NCBI GenBank assembly: GCA_025330725.1 | Contig: JAIWND010000004.1 | Location: 186,001-250,000, forward strand | DNA from: Chlamydoabsidia padenii | Taxonomy: Eukaryota > Mucoromycota > Mucoromycetes > Mucorales > Cunninghamellaceae | DNA: 64,000 nt | Direction: 5' to 3' | Shown: one piece after another, positions 37,719 to 48,384 of the stretch | How the letters are laid out: every line of letters begins with the position of its first letter | Position numbering within the stretch: position 1 is the stretch's first letter | Translations under genes and position numbers: made by a program | Notes under the pieces: generated by a model | Databases searched by the model: none | What the model saw: the letters and a program-made list of their open reading frames with translations, nothing else | Told to the model about the DNA's origin: nothing

Positions 37719-37897
37719 CTTTACGTTGGTATGACACCAATACGTCCTCCATCCCCATTCTTTATAAACCTTTTTCTATTTCCCCGGTGAATTTCCCCGG
37801 TTGGTCTAAACAAATGACCGACTGCAGATTAGGGTTTTTCGTCCTACCATGACACAATCATTTACATAACATCCATTTTATCAACCAAAACAGTTTA

Positions 37898-39930
37898 TTA
37901 GGTTGTTAACAAAGTCTGATTATAATCATCATCACTATTACTAGTTCCATCGTTTTCCAATGGCAGAGGATCCACCTGAATGGCTTCCAATGTTGGCAGA
38001 ATCTTTTCCCAAATAGATATACCCTAAAAAAAAAAAGTGGAGTTCTATATTATGTACATACCCGATTTGATTGGTTGATTACCTTTTGATAAAAATCCAC
38101 ATGAGAGCCAACATAAGCTGTCAATCCGCGTTTGATTTCGTTCGTTTTACATTGTTGGAAGAGTTCGAATTCGTCCAGGACCTGTTCCGAGAAATCACGG
38201 GAGATGTCGTTGGTTAAAGCGACTTCGTCTTGTAATTCCTTGATTTTCAATTCCAGCCGGACGAGTTTTTCTTGCCGTGAGCGTTCCATATCCATCCCGC
38301 GGACCTCGTTGATTTTGTCCACCACCATTTCCGAGAAGTTCAACGACCCTCCGCCACTATTACTGTTACTATTGTTGGCATTGATCCGTTCTTTATCTTG
38401 AATGGTTTGTTGTAAGTAAGCTGATAGTTCTTCAAAATCCACTTGTTTTTGATCCCGTTCCCGAAGCACCATCTATTCCAAATCAATATAAAAAGTCAGG
38501 TTGTGGATTATAATGGGGAAGAGGTTATCTTACCTTGGCTGATCGACAATAGGATAGCAATTCATGGATTTGATTCAAATAGAGCATTTCTTCTTGATCG
38601 GACTATATATATATATATATATATATATAAAAGGGGGGGGATTAGTTAAAGCTCTTCATGTTTCTGCTTGTCTTTTAGTTACCCTAAGTTTCATGGCTCT
38701 GGCATAAGATTTGGTCGTTTCAGCAAACTGATGAAGCGGCTGCTGAATTCCTGATTCCAATACCGTCAATCCTTGAATGCTTTGTCCAAACCCAATATAA
38801 TCCTGCTGTAAATCTAAAAAAGATGATGATACGTTGAGAGTCATAAAATAGACTTTGTTTTATAGACCCCCTCCCTCTCTTTCTCCTTACCTTGTTGTCT
38901 TTTACTGATCCTTGTATAAAGCCGTTCTACTGTGTTGAGATTATCTTCCAGTTTGTCAATTTGATCCTTTATCGTTGTGAATCGTTCATCGGGTTTCTTG
39001 ACCTTGGCAAAAGCATTAAGTAAAGTGTCACTTAGAGTTTCCAAGACAGTTGTTGAAGGAGGTACGTTTTTAGATTGAGCTCGTTTGTCGTTTTTCTATC
39101 AAATCAAAGTGTCAGTTTCCCTTTATTTGATCCATATATATATACTTACAAAGTCAGATGATTCCAAGAATAAGCGGGTGCATTGTGATTGCTGAAGAAT
39201 CGGGTGCCTGGCTAATCTATCCAGAAACCATTGTAGGCTTACAAAAAGGGTCAGTTAGTCATTACTATTTTTATTTACATACATACATGCATACCATAAT
39301 ATCCTTCGTTCAATAAAGTGTGAGCTGAATCGATCCCCTTTGATGTATTCTATTCAAAAAAACATCACAAAAAAAGGTTGATTATGGATCACTATTCTTC
39401 TTTTTTTCTTACCCATTCGATGTTTTTCAGGCAGAGGCGGTACGATACAAGCAGGATATTCCAAACATAGAGCATTATATAACCAAACAAAGTCGTGGAA
39501 TCGACGTCGGACTGGTCTTGGGTTTGTAGAAGAGAATATCTCCACCGAAGTCTAAGACAAAAGAGAAAATATGAGTATTTGGTTTTCTTGCTATTGTTGA
39601 TTGACTTTTTCCATCTTTTACCGTTGTAGTCACCAAGTAAGATACATACGCACCTTGAGTTCCGTCAGAGTGTTTTTGAGCATCGCTAATTCGAATATTC
39701 ATAGGCTTGGCTATTCTACAACCAAAAGGTGTTGGTGTAATATTTGTTGTGTTGTAGTTATTGGTATTGTTGATAGGTGTCGAAGAAGGTGATATGATTG
39801 GTTGGGGTGCTTGGTATGTGTCGTATGGGGTATCGAAAGTTGATAATGGATCAGGTGTATCTACACGAGGTGTAAATAAATGACTAGTGGCATGGACATT
39901 CCACTCTACATTTTCATAGTCTTCGCCCAT
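37898..39930 (-). CDS. SNX4: Sorting nexin SNX4/Atg24 (PX-BAR)
   Basis: About 500 residues in about nine exons. A disordered N terminus (MGEDYENVEWNVHATSH...) leads into the PX domain: FGCRIAKPMNIRISDAQKH, then SSTNPRPVRRRFHDFVWLYN, where RRRF-type basic residues bind PtdIns3P, then IVPPLPEKHRM, GDRFSSHFIERR and LQWFLDRLARHPILQQSQC. The rest is a BAR coiled-coil (LSDTLLNAFAKVKKPDERF; DLQQDYIGFGQSIQGLTVLE; ending ..GLTAYVGSHVDFYQKGISIW). This matches SNX4/Atg24, which recycles cargo from endosomes and takes part in selective autophagy. The window joins it only 180 bp from the SDR start, on the same strand. One intron has an AT microsatellite (38603-38628). Confidence 0.9.
38603..38628. repeat. 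(TA)n microsatellite in SNX4 intron
   Basis: About 13 TA units followed by a G run. Confidence 0.85.
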
Positions 39931-39939
39931 GGTGTCGCT

Positions 39940-39952
39940 TTATATATATATA

Positions 39953-39993
<41 letters not shown>

Positions 39994-40035
39994 AGAGAGA
40001 GAGAGAGAAAGAGAGAAAGAGAGAAAGAGAGAGAA
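39940..40035. repeat. Compound repeat: (TA)n, A30, (GA)n
   Basis: Immediately upstream of the SNX4 start: TA repeats to 39959, 30 A at 39961-39990, then GA/GAAA repeats to about 40035. Confidence 0.9.
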
Positions 40036-40057
40036 AAGGAGGTCTACATTTATAACC

Positions 40058-40072
40058 ATTCAAATCCCGATA
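40058..40072 (+). promoter_or_regulatory. CCCG-type upstream motif (ATTCAAATCCCGATA)
   Basis: 128 bp upstream of SNX4, directly after the compound repeat. Confidence 0.55.
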
Positions 40073-40229
40073 ACCCGTGATTCCAAAATAGGATAAGATG
40101 CCAGTAAGTAGATAAGATAGTATAATCATCATTGTAGTTTATTCTACATGTTGTTTATTACGGGATATAAAATAAACACGTTAATAAACCAAGCTATATC
40201 AATAAGGTGTAGCTGTATATATATATATA

Positions 40230-43200
40230 TTAAGATCTTGATCCACTAGGTTGACCACCAGAGAGTACCCTAGAAGCATCATTTGCCTGGACAGAAGACA
40301 AACGGCGAAGTTCTTTAGGATCCATCGACACCGTACGACCATTTCCAAAGAGTCTTTGCCTAAAGCTACCAGGAGTTTCCAGTTGACGAAGTGATTTGGT
40401 GCGGTTACGGTAATACCTGGCAGAGCTGGTAGCACCTGACAAGGCAGATGTGGCAGATGATCGTCGTCGTTTCGAAGAAGCAGCATCGGTCCCCACAGCA
40501 GTAACAGGATGACGGCTTCTAAACAATCTATGTAGTCCAAACTTGATCCAATCCAAAGGCACATACCACACAAAATTCCAGATCCAGGCCACACCAGCCC
40601 ACCCCCAACCACAGCCTTCGATTTGAGTAAAGCCCCAGTTAGCATACACAGCAATAAACGTCGCCACCAGTTGAGCCACCACGAAAGCACAGATAAGGAG
40701 AATAGAGGGTCGTTCCATAAAGAAGAAGCCTTGAGACCGAGTGATAAAGATCAGGGCTTGTGAGATGGTCGAGACTTGAAGATAGACAACCGAGTGGAGT
40801 TGGAAATCGTTTGAGCTGGTGAATGCATGAATACCAAACTTTCGATGGAAAAAGTCTGTTTTCAGTGCCACAGCCACAAAAGCAATTGTTGATGCCGCCA
40901 AGTAGAGACCATAAATGATAGCAGAGATGAAGATTTCATACAAGTCCCATTTATCCGGATGAGGTGAAGGCTTGACACGATCAGTGGAGATAGTCATGAT
41001 CGTACCGTCATTCAGAATAGCGAGAATAAGCACCATGAAGGGAGGAAAGTCGGCCTTGAACGCAAACACCAGCACAGCAAATCCAACAACAATACGAATG
41101 GTGACAGAGCAGGTGTAGATCGAGTAGTTTCGCATCCGTTGAAAGATTTGTCGAGAGTGGATAAAGGCTTCAATAATGACAGAGAGACCAGGTTCAGTTA
41201 AAACAATATCAGCAGCAGCACGAGCAGCATCGGAAGCGTCAGCTACGGCCACACCCACATTGGCCTTGGACAAAGCAGGAGCATCGTTTACACCATCACC
41301 AGTCATAGCAATAGTATGTCCAAGAGCTTGTAACCGATCTACGATTTCGTGTTTGTGTTCAGGATAGACACCAGCAAAACCATCAGCGCCTAAAACCAAG
41401 TCGTCCACATCATGATAACCAGAGCCAGCAGGAGGACCTTCCTTGAGCGTTGTCGATAAAAACATATTGTCACCCATACCAAGACGTCGACCTGTCTCCT
41501 TTGCAATAGCCAGTTGATCACCAGTAATCATCTTTACCTGTACACCGAGTCCAATAGCACGATCAATAGTTTCCTTGGTGTCCGATCGAGGAGGGTCATA
41601 AATAGGCAGCAAACCAATCAGTCTGTACCCAGTGCCTTGGTCTTCAACGTTACCAGAAGGTACATCGTCCACAGCCACAGCAAGAGACCGTAAACCACGT
41701 CGAGCAAATTCATCCACATCATCATTTAGTGCCTGGATTTGAGCATCGTCCTTGTCCCGGGTGCAAAGATCCAAAATAAAGTGAGACATACCCTTGGTGG
41801 CCCGCTTGACTTTTCCATCCTTGTCGCGGTAGGTGATTTCGGTCCGCTTGATAACAGGGTTAAATGGTTTGAATTCCAATTCCTCGATTCCATCACGGGC
41901 CATGGCAGGATCAGGTAGAGAATTGGTGATACAAAAGTCAATAGCATCTTGATTTTCTACCCGGGAAGCATAAGCAGAGATCAAGATAATGCCTTCGTTG
42001 TCGTATTCCGCATAAGTCTTGATAGTAGGTTTATCGACAATAAGCTTGTTTAGTGTGAGAGTACCAGTCTTGTCTGAGCAAAGAATCGTCACCGCCGCCA
42101 TTTCTTCGATTGCAGTAATACGTGTTACAATAGCCTTGTGTTCCGCCAGTTGCTTAGCACCAATAGCCAGAGTGACAGACAACACTGTGGGCATTGCAAT
42201 AGGAATACCACCAATGAGCAAGACCAGTAAATTATCAATCCCCCGCCGGTAATCATATCGGAATGCAGCATACATCACCAATATTTCCACCACCAAAAAT
42301 ATACCAATGGAGACCAAGCAAAAGTTACCAATCTTGGCGAGAATTTGTTGCAAGTGTCCCACATCGTCACCGGATTCACCCACCAGTTTAGCAGCACGAC
42401 CAAAGAAGGTGTTGAGACCTGTACCAATTACCACCGCTTCAGCTTCTCCTTGTTTGACAGTGGAACCGGAAAAGATTTCGTCGCCTGCATCTTTTGTCAC
42501 CGGTAGCGATTCCCCCGTCAGAGCAGCTTGATCGATCGATACATCACCATGCGCTGTCACCAGTCGTCCATCCGCCGGTACCACGTCACCAAGCTTAATA
42601 CTGATAATATCACCAGGGACAAGTTCCGCCGCTTCTTTTGTTAACCAACCGCCATTTCGTCGAACTTTACATTCAGGAGCCAAGGACGCCATGAGAGCTT
42701 TCACCGCATTACCAGCATTTCGTTCTTCCCAAAAACCAATGGTTGCATTTGCTAGCAACAGAAGCACGATACCAATAAAATCTTCCCAATCAGGAGGACG
42801 ACCACCACCATTAGATACAGCAATAGCCACAATAGCAGCAGCTTCCATTACCCACGATAATGGATTCCACATGAAGCCAAGAAACATCAAGATTGGGTTA
42901 ATTTCTTTATGTTCCAGACGATTGTAACCAAACTTTTCAATACGTGAAGCAGCTTCATCTTCTGTTAGACCTTCAGTTGTTGTTCTATCATTGAGAAGAA
43001 AAAATAAATAAAAAGAGAGAGAGAGAAGTAAAAAGAGAGTGAGAAAAAAAATCAAACAGAAATAATCCCCCTGTCGGTATTTGAAAATGGTGTATGCCGA
43101 CTTCTTTTTTTTTTTTTTTTTTGGTTTGACTTACTGTAAAAGAGTGAAAACATCACCAGGCTCCATAGTAGATAGATCAAACTTCTCCTTGTCATAAAGT

Positions 43201-43466
43201 TCTTCCACTGTCAAAGATTTCATGCCAGGTAATTTTCCATTTGAAGTAGGTTGAGGTTGAGGAGGCGGGGCATTGTCTGATTCTGCTTTACTAGTGGTGG
43301 CAGCAGACTCTACAGCAGGTGCGTTAGGTTTCGTTTCGGTGGGGTTGGCTTCGGTAGGTGCTTGTGGTTGTTTTTCATTCAATGATGGTTCGGCTATAGT
43401 TGGTCCAGAAGGATCATTCACTGTGGTGTGAGGATCGTCAGTCTTTGGTGGACCGTTCGATGTCAT
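40230..43466 (-). CDS. PMA1: P-type (P3A) plasma-membrane H+-ATPase, plant-like subtype
   Basis: About 1030 residues in two exons (43466 to about 43136; about 42985-40230). The ATG at 43466 ([10 protein letters not shown]) is the first in frame. A Pro/Ala/Glu-rich N-terminal extension of about 100 residues precedes the pump. Motifs: [11 protein letters not shown] (actuator), [13 protein letters not shown] with the phosphorylated Asp, [40 protein letters not shown], and [20 protein letters not shown]. The TLTLNKL wording and the membrane segments after it resemble plant AHA pumps more than ascomycete Pma1 (which has TLTKNKL). The C-terminal about 130 residues are basic and Ser-rich ([30 protein letters not shown]), a likely phospho-regulated tail unlike the plant 14-3-3 tail. 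It exports protons to energise uptake. Confidence 0.95.
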
Positions 43467-43663
43467 TATTGTAATCAATCAATGATATAACAAGAAGAAA
43501 GAAGGAAGGAAGGAAAGAAAGAGTATGTGAAAGGATCAAAGTATAGGAAAAAATAAATCTACCGATAAGAAAGAAACCCATACAGAAAGTGAAACAAAGT
43601 CATCAAGGAAAATAAAGTATGAAAGTATGTTGCATTGACAGGCAAGTGTCAAGATAACTAGCT

Positions 43664-43680
43664 AATTCAAATCCCGCTTT
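43664..43680 (+). promoter_or_regulatory. CCCG-type upstream motif (AATTCAAATCCCGCTTT)
   Basis: 198 bp upstream of the H+-ATPase start. Confidence 0.55.
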
Positions 43681-43856
43681 CATGCCAAACCCCATTTTCC
43701 TTCAAAGGAACAAATACTATTTTGTTTATTTGCTGTTTCTAATTTCAAAGTATCTGTCTGATAAATGACACTTGATACAAATATATTCAATGGTGGGGGA
43801 TGTTGTGAGGATGGAACGATTTTCTTCTTTTTCTGGGATTCGTCCAATCGGGAATG

Positions 43857-43868
43857 GCGGGGTTTGAA
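43857..43868 (-). promoter_or_regulatory. CCCG-type upstream motif (TTCAAACCCCGC on minus strand)
   Basis: 207 bp upstream of the Q/P-rich CaaX protein gene. Confidence 0.5.
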
Positions 43869-44074
43869 GATTTGATTTTCGGACCCCATAAAAATTGCCT
43901 CTTTCCAAAAATCAACTCTTGTTGTTCCTTTGCTCACTTTTGGAATATGGAAAAACAACTACCTGTTACGTCAAACCTCAGTATTATATACTCATTCGTT
44001 TATTCTTATTCTCTTCTTCTTCTTTTATTCTTATTATCTATACTTCCCCTTTTCATAAAAAACATATACTCATT

Positions 44075-44884
44075 ATGAATAGCCAAGAACAAATGGAAGC
44101 CTATGCTCGGGACATGCTTACTTCATACTGGATGCAATCTCAACAACCTCAATCACCAGCACCACAACCACAAGTATTTATGCCTTCTCCTCTTCTTCTT
44201 CAACAGCAACAGCAACAACAGCCCATGGGAATGCCACTTCAGTATTCAACTCCTTGGCTTCAACAACCCATGTATCAACCTGCCTCACCACTTGGCTATG
44301 ATCAATCGACGCCGTCTCCCTTCCAATACTCGTCAAATCAAAGTGTGATTCTTCCTCAAGAACAACAACTTCCAACACCAATTCCATCGCCTAAACAACA
44401 AGAACAAGAAGAAGAACAAAGGACGAAGAAACAGCAACAAAAAGCGCATCAAGTGGATTCATCTTTCTGGGCACCACGCAAAACTACTCAGGCACCGGCC
44501 CTAAAGAAAAAGACATCTTGGTGGAAGAAAAATGATCGACCAAAAAAGGTGAAGAGTGAAGCTGTAAAGGACGATCCACCTGCTGTTGTCAGTCCTCCGG
44601 CTCCTCCTCCTCCTCCTCCTCAACCACAACAGCAACTACCACCACAGCAATCACAGCAACCACAGCAACCACAACAACAACAACAACCGGCAGAGAATAA
44701 TCCAATGGTACAGACTCCCTTCTCATCTCTACCAGTACCATCTCAACAGAGCGGATTCTTTGTCTATTACACTCCACCACCTCCAACACCAGCACCCATT
44801 GTAATCGAATCTAAACCCAAGGGACCAAGAACTACCATGGCCAATCCACGCGAAACCACAAACGATAGGTGTTTAATCATGTAG
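44075..44884 (+). CDS. Gln/Pro-rich protein with C-terminal CaaX prenylation box
   Basis: Single-exon 269-residue protein, no folded domain seen. It begins MNSQEQMEAYARDMLTSYWM (a short potentially helical segment), then Q- and P-rich low complexity with a basic patch (KKKTSWWKKNDRPKKVKSE) and polyproline PPAPPPPPPQ that could bind SH3/WW/EVH1 or profilin. It ends NDRCLIM: Cys-Leu-Ile-Met is a good CaaX box, so farnesylation and membrane attachment are predicted. The start is the first ATG after a T/C-rich leader. A GTGTTT donor-like sequence near the stop could in principle alter the end, but is a poor donor. Function unknown. Confidence 0.7.
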   Translation: MNSQEQMEAYARDMLTSYWMQSQQPQSPAPQPQVFMPSPLLLQQQQQQQPMGMPLQYSTPWLQQPMYQPASPLGYDQSTPSPFQYSSNQSVILPQEQQLPTPIPSPKQQEQEEEQRTKKQQQKAHQVDSSFWAPRKTTQAPALKKKTSWWKKNDRPKKVKSEAVKDDPPAVVSPPAPPPPPPQPQQQLPPQQSQQPQQPQQQQQPAENNPMVQTPFSSLPVPSQQSGFFVYYTPPPPTPAPIVIESKPKGPRTTMANPRETTNDRCLIM

Positions 44885-45200
44885 TTTTATTTATAGCCAA
44901 TAGTATATTTATCTTAATTTTTATTATTATCAATAAAATTATCAACTTTTTACTTTTAGATCAATGGCAAGTCATTACGTTAAAACAGTGCGCTCCAAGT
45001 AGGTTGATAGTGGTGACATACAGTCGGGTCAATGATTTCAAATCCCGTCCTTCCCACGGATAGCAGGCTGCATTAAACTTTCCCACGACGGCATTTAAAA
45101 GACAACTCGCCCCCTATTTTTTTTATTGTTTTATCTTTCTTCCTTTTATCTTCTTCTTTTTTTTTTTTTTTATTTATTGTTATTATTATATACACTCATA
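44885..45200. other. Intergenic between CaaX gene and ALDH7A1
   Basis: Holds a motif copy at 45036; the T/A-rich leader precedes ALDH7A1. No gene. Confidence 0.6.
45036..45050 (+). promoter_or_regulatory. CCCG-type upstream motif (TTTCAAATCCCGTCC)
   Basis: 151 bp upstream of ALDH7A1, same strand. Confidence 0.55.
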
Positions 45201-47219
45201 ATGCTGTCTAGATCTGCATCTCTTCTCTCTCGTACTATACGTCCGTCTCCAGTATGGCGCAACCGTGCATTGGTGACCTCATTACGGTCTTATTCTACTA
45301 GTTGGGAAGAACACCGTCAAGTACTTGAACAACTAGGTCTTCAAAAGTCTGGTAATATGGGTGTCTTTGATGGTGAATGGAAAGGTAATGGTGATGTTGT
45401 ACCTTCATTCAATCCCGTCAACAATAAAGTAATTGCTGAAGTCAGACAGGTATGTATATGTTAAAAATGAACCAAAAACAACAACAACTAAACCTCATTC
45501 TTTTTATTATTGTAAATAGGGTACCACTCAAGAACTTGATGTTGCTTTAGATCGAGTTGCTGAAGCTCAAAAGATTTGGAAAGAGGTATGAATGATAAAA
45601 CCAGAAAGAAAGAAAAAAAAAAGTGGGCACAATATATTAACCTCCTTTTTTTTTTTTTTTTTACTTTGTAGCTTCCTGTGCCTCAACGTGGTCAAGTCCT
45701 TCTAGCTATGCGTGATGCTTTGGTGAAAAACTTGCAACCTCTTGGAAAGCTTGTTTCTCTAGAAATGGGCAAGATTCTACCTGAAGGTGTAGGTGAAGTA
45801 CAAGAATACATTGATATTTTGGAATACGCTTTAGGTTTGTCTCGTATGTTGAATGGTGCGATGATTCCATCTGAACGACCTGGTCATGTCATGTTGGAAA
45901 CTTGGAATCCTTTGGGTACCATTGGTGTCATCAGTGCCTTCAACTTTCCAGGTATGTAACTAGAAAAGAGAGAGAAAAAAAAAAAAAAAAAGAATAGTCA
46001 AGGTTAATCATCACTTTATATATATAAATAGTGGCTGTGTATGGTTGGAATAGTGCAATCGCTTTGGTGACAGGTAATGGTGTACTCTGGAAACCTTCTC
46101 CCACGACTCCACTTGTATCTATCGCTGTAACAAGAATCCTCGAACGCACTCTAAAAGAACACAATTTGCCTCCAGCCTTATGCTCTTTGGTGACAGGTGG
46201 AACGGACGTTGGCGAATCATTGACGTTGGACCAACGAGCACATGCCATCTCCTTTACGGGCTCGACCAAGGTGGGACGCCAAGTCGGACAAGTCGTACAA
46301 GGTCGATTCGGTCGATCTATCTTGGAACTGGGTGGTAACAATGCAATCATCGTCATGGAAGACTGTGATTTGGACTTGGCAGCACGTGCAATTTTGTTTG
46401 CAGCGGTGGGTACTGCGGGTCAACGATGCACGACAACAAGGCGTTTGATTGTCCAAGAATCTATTTACGACCGGCTGATGGAACAACTGGTGAAAGCCTA
46501 TGGACAAGTCAAGGTGGGCGATCCTTTACATGACGGTGTTTTGTGTGGTCCTCTGCATACAAAAGAAGCTGTCGAGACTTACAAGACCACTTTGGAAAAT
46601 GTCAAGCGTCAGGGCGGGGAAATCTTGGTCGGGGGTAAAGTCTTGGATGATGGTGATTTGAAACATGGTAACTTTGTTGCACCTACCATGACTCGTGTAC
46701 GCTCGGATATGGATGTGGTCAAGAATGAAGCTTTTGTTCCCATCCTTCACACGATGACTTTCAAGGTAATGCAAAAATAATTAACCAATCACATGAAAAA
46801 CATTAATACTCTCTCTCTCTCTCTCTTTACTTTAATAGACCCTAGAAGAAGCTATTGCTATTAATAATAATGTGGCTCAAGGTCTCTCAAGCTCTATTTT
46901 TACGACAAACCCTGCGACGATGTTTAAATGGATTGGACCTTCAGGTTCAGACTGTGGTATTATCAATGTCAATATTCCCACCAATGGTGCTGAAATTGGT
47001 GGTGCCTTTGGTGGAGAAAAAGAAACTGGTGGTGGCCGAGAAAGTGGTAGTGACAGTTGGAAACAATACTGTCGTCGTGGAACTTGGTAAGTTATAACTA
47101 TACCGTAAATACAAATGATCGAATACTACTTTCTAACTACTTTTTTTTTTTTGTTTTAAACTAGTACAATCAACTACTCTGGTGCTCTTCCCTTGGCTCA
47201 AGGTATAAACTTTGGATAG
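45201..47219 (+). CDS. ALDH7A1: ALDH7A1/antiquitin: alpha-aminoadipic semialdehyde dehydrogenase
   Basis: About 535 residues in seven exons. N-terminal mitochondrial presequence ([20 protein letters not shown], ending RSYSTS). Characteristic antiquitin words: [65 protein letters not shown] across an intron, [11 protein letters not shown], catalytic Glu in [11 protein letters not shown], catalytic Cys in [33 protein letters not shown], and the end [16 protein letters not shown]. The enzyme oxidises alpha-aminoadipic semialdehyde (lysine breakdown) and other aldehydes with NAD+. All catalytic residues are present. The intron at about 46766-46838 has a CT run. Confidence 0.95.
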
Positions 47220-47340
47220 TCGGATATAGATTGATTAGCTAGATATACTGTGATTTGACTACTGCTGTTATCATCACTTTTTAAAAGGGGGAATATGTTT
47301 TGGAGCAATAATAAACTGTTTTATTTGATTGAATTTGTCT

Positions 47341-47553
47341 TTACATTATATGACATTGCATATCTTCGACTGGTGCACCTTCCGGTGCAACCTCCCGAGG
47401 TCTACTCCAGGTTGGACTACCTTGAACCAACTGCCCTCCAGATGAAGCAGGTTCTGGGGGTGGGGGTGGGGGTGGAGCTGGCTTGGGTGGAGGTGGTGGG
47501 GGCGACATGATGTAAAAAACAGTTTGTGGTGGTGGTGGTGGTGGTGGCTGCAT
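47341..47553 (-). CDS. Tiny proline-rich protein with CaaX box
   Basis: Single-exon 70-residue reading frame antisense and just 3' of ALDH7A1. It starts MQPPPPPPPQTVFYIMSPPP, is over one-third proline in its first half, then GSPTWSRPREVAPEGAPVED, and ends MQCHIM. Cys-His-Ile-Met fits a CaaX box. Small size and low complexity make a chance frame possible, but the clean ATG, the proline bias and the prenylation-type end shared with the Q/P-rich protein 2.5 kb away argue for a real gene. No family recognised. Confidence 0.5.
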   Translation of the reverse strand: MQPPPPPPPQTVFYIMSPPPPPPKPAPPPPPPPEPASSGGQLVQGSPTWSRPREVAPEGAPVEDMQCHIM

Positions 47554-48384
47554 TGGTTTATAACACTATGAGGTTTAGATAAGAAAAGAAAAAACCGGCC
47601 AAACTACGTACACCAATATGACAATGTCGAAAAGGAGGACAATTCTTTTTTCTCCTCTTTTATATCTTGAAGAAACTTTTTGTCCTACAAATCTCTTGTC
47701 ATCGATACAAACCCAATACATTCCTTTTTAGGCGATTGAACAACATTGAGCTGGTCTTTTATCTTTTTTTTTTTTTTTTTTTTTTTTTTATTATTTGACT
47801 CATCATGCAATACACCTTTTAATATATAAACAGTATATATTTTACTTCTTTCCTTTACAAAAGACTTTTAATTAACGAATCAGTTTGCATAAGGACCTCC
47901 ACTTCTTTTTTGCATATATTTCGGAGTTGGAAATGCATGATTTGATATCCGAAAAGAGGAATCGTACGTATATTTTGCAAAAAAAAGAAAATAAAGCATA
48001 CTGTATCAAACTTTTGAGGATTCTTTCGAGAATCGCGAAAAGTGGCAACTTGTGTTACAAGTTCTTTGGACCGAATTGTCACATTCTAGTATCGTGTGAG
48101 GGAACAGACACATACGTTCGATGCCTCCCTTTACTTCTCGGTATGAGTTGCACAACAGGGATGGTGATCCAAGGCTTGTAGCCTCATAGCCAAGAGGGAA
48201 AACGGCCATCCCCATTAAGATTACTTTGACGTTGGCGGGGTTTTACATAGGGGTTGAGGGGGAACGTGCGGGGTTTGAAATATATGGGACACAAATTAGA
48301 TTTGCCTCCTTTCAAAAAAAAAAAAAAAAGTCTCCTCTTCCACTTTTCTCTTCTCTTCCTAATTCATACTTTATTCTCGTCACC
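47554..48384. other. Intergenic upstream of CDC10
   Basis: Contains a 26-base poly-T (47764-47789) and motif copies at 48234-48247 (weak) and 48268-48280. No gene recognised; frames at 47855-48215 look random. Confidence 0.6.
48268..48280 (-). promoter_or_regulatory. CCCG-type upstream motif (TTTCAAACCCCGC on minus strand)
   Basis: 105 bp upstream of CDC10. Confidence 0.55.

Larger units (their letters stand above)
43467..44074. other. Divergent promoter of PMA1 and the Q/P-rich CaaX gene
   Basis: Contains motif copies at 43664 (PMA1 side) and 43857 (CaaX side). Short open frames here have no recognisable content. Confidence 0.6.

Noticed and set aside
43466..43478. Longer H+-ATPase start (MITIM...)
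   Set aside because: The upstream codon is TTG, not ATG; the first ATG in frame is at 43466.
45036..45050. tRNA T-arm-like sequence (TTTCAAATCCCG)
   Set aside because: No A box, acceptor stem or cloverleaf around it; it is one copy of the dispersed motif.
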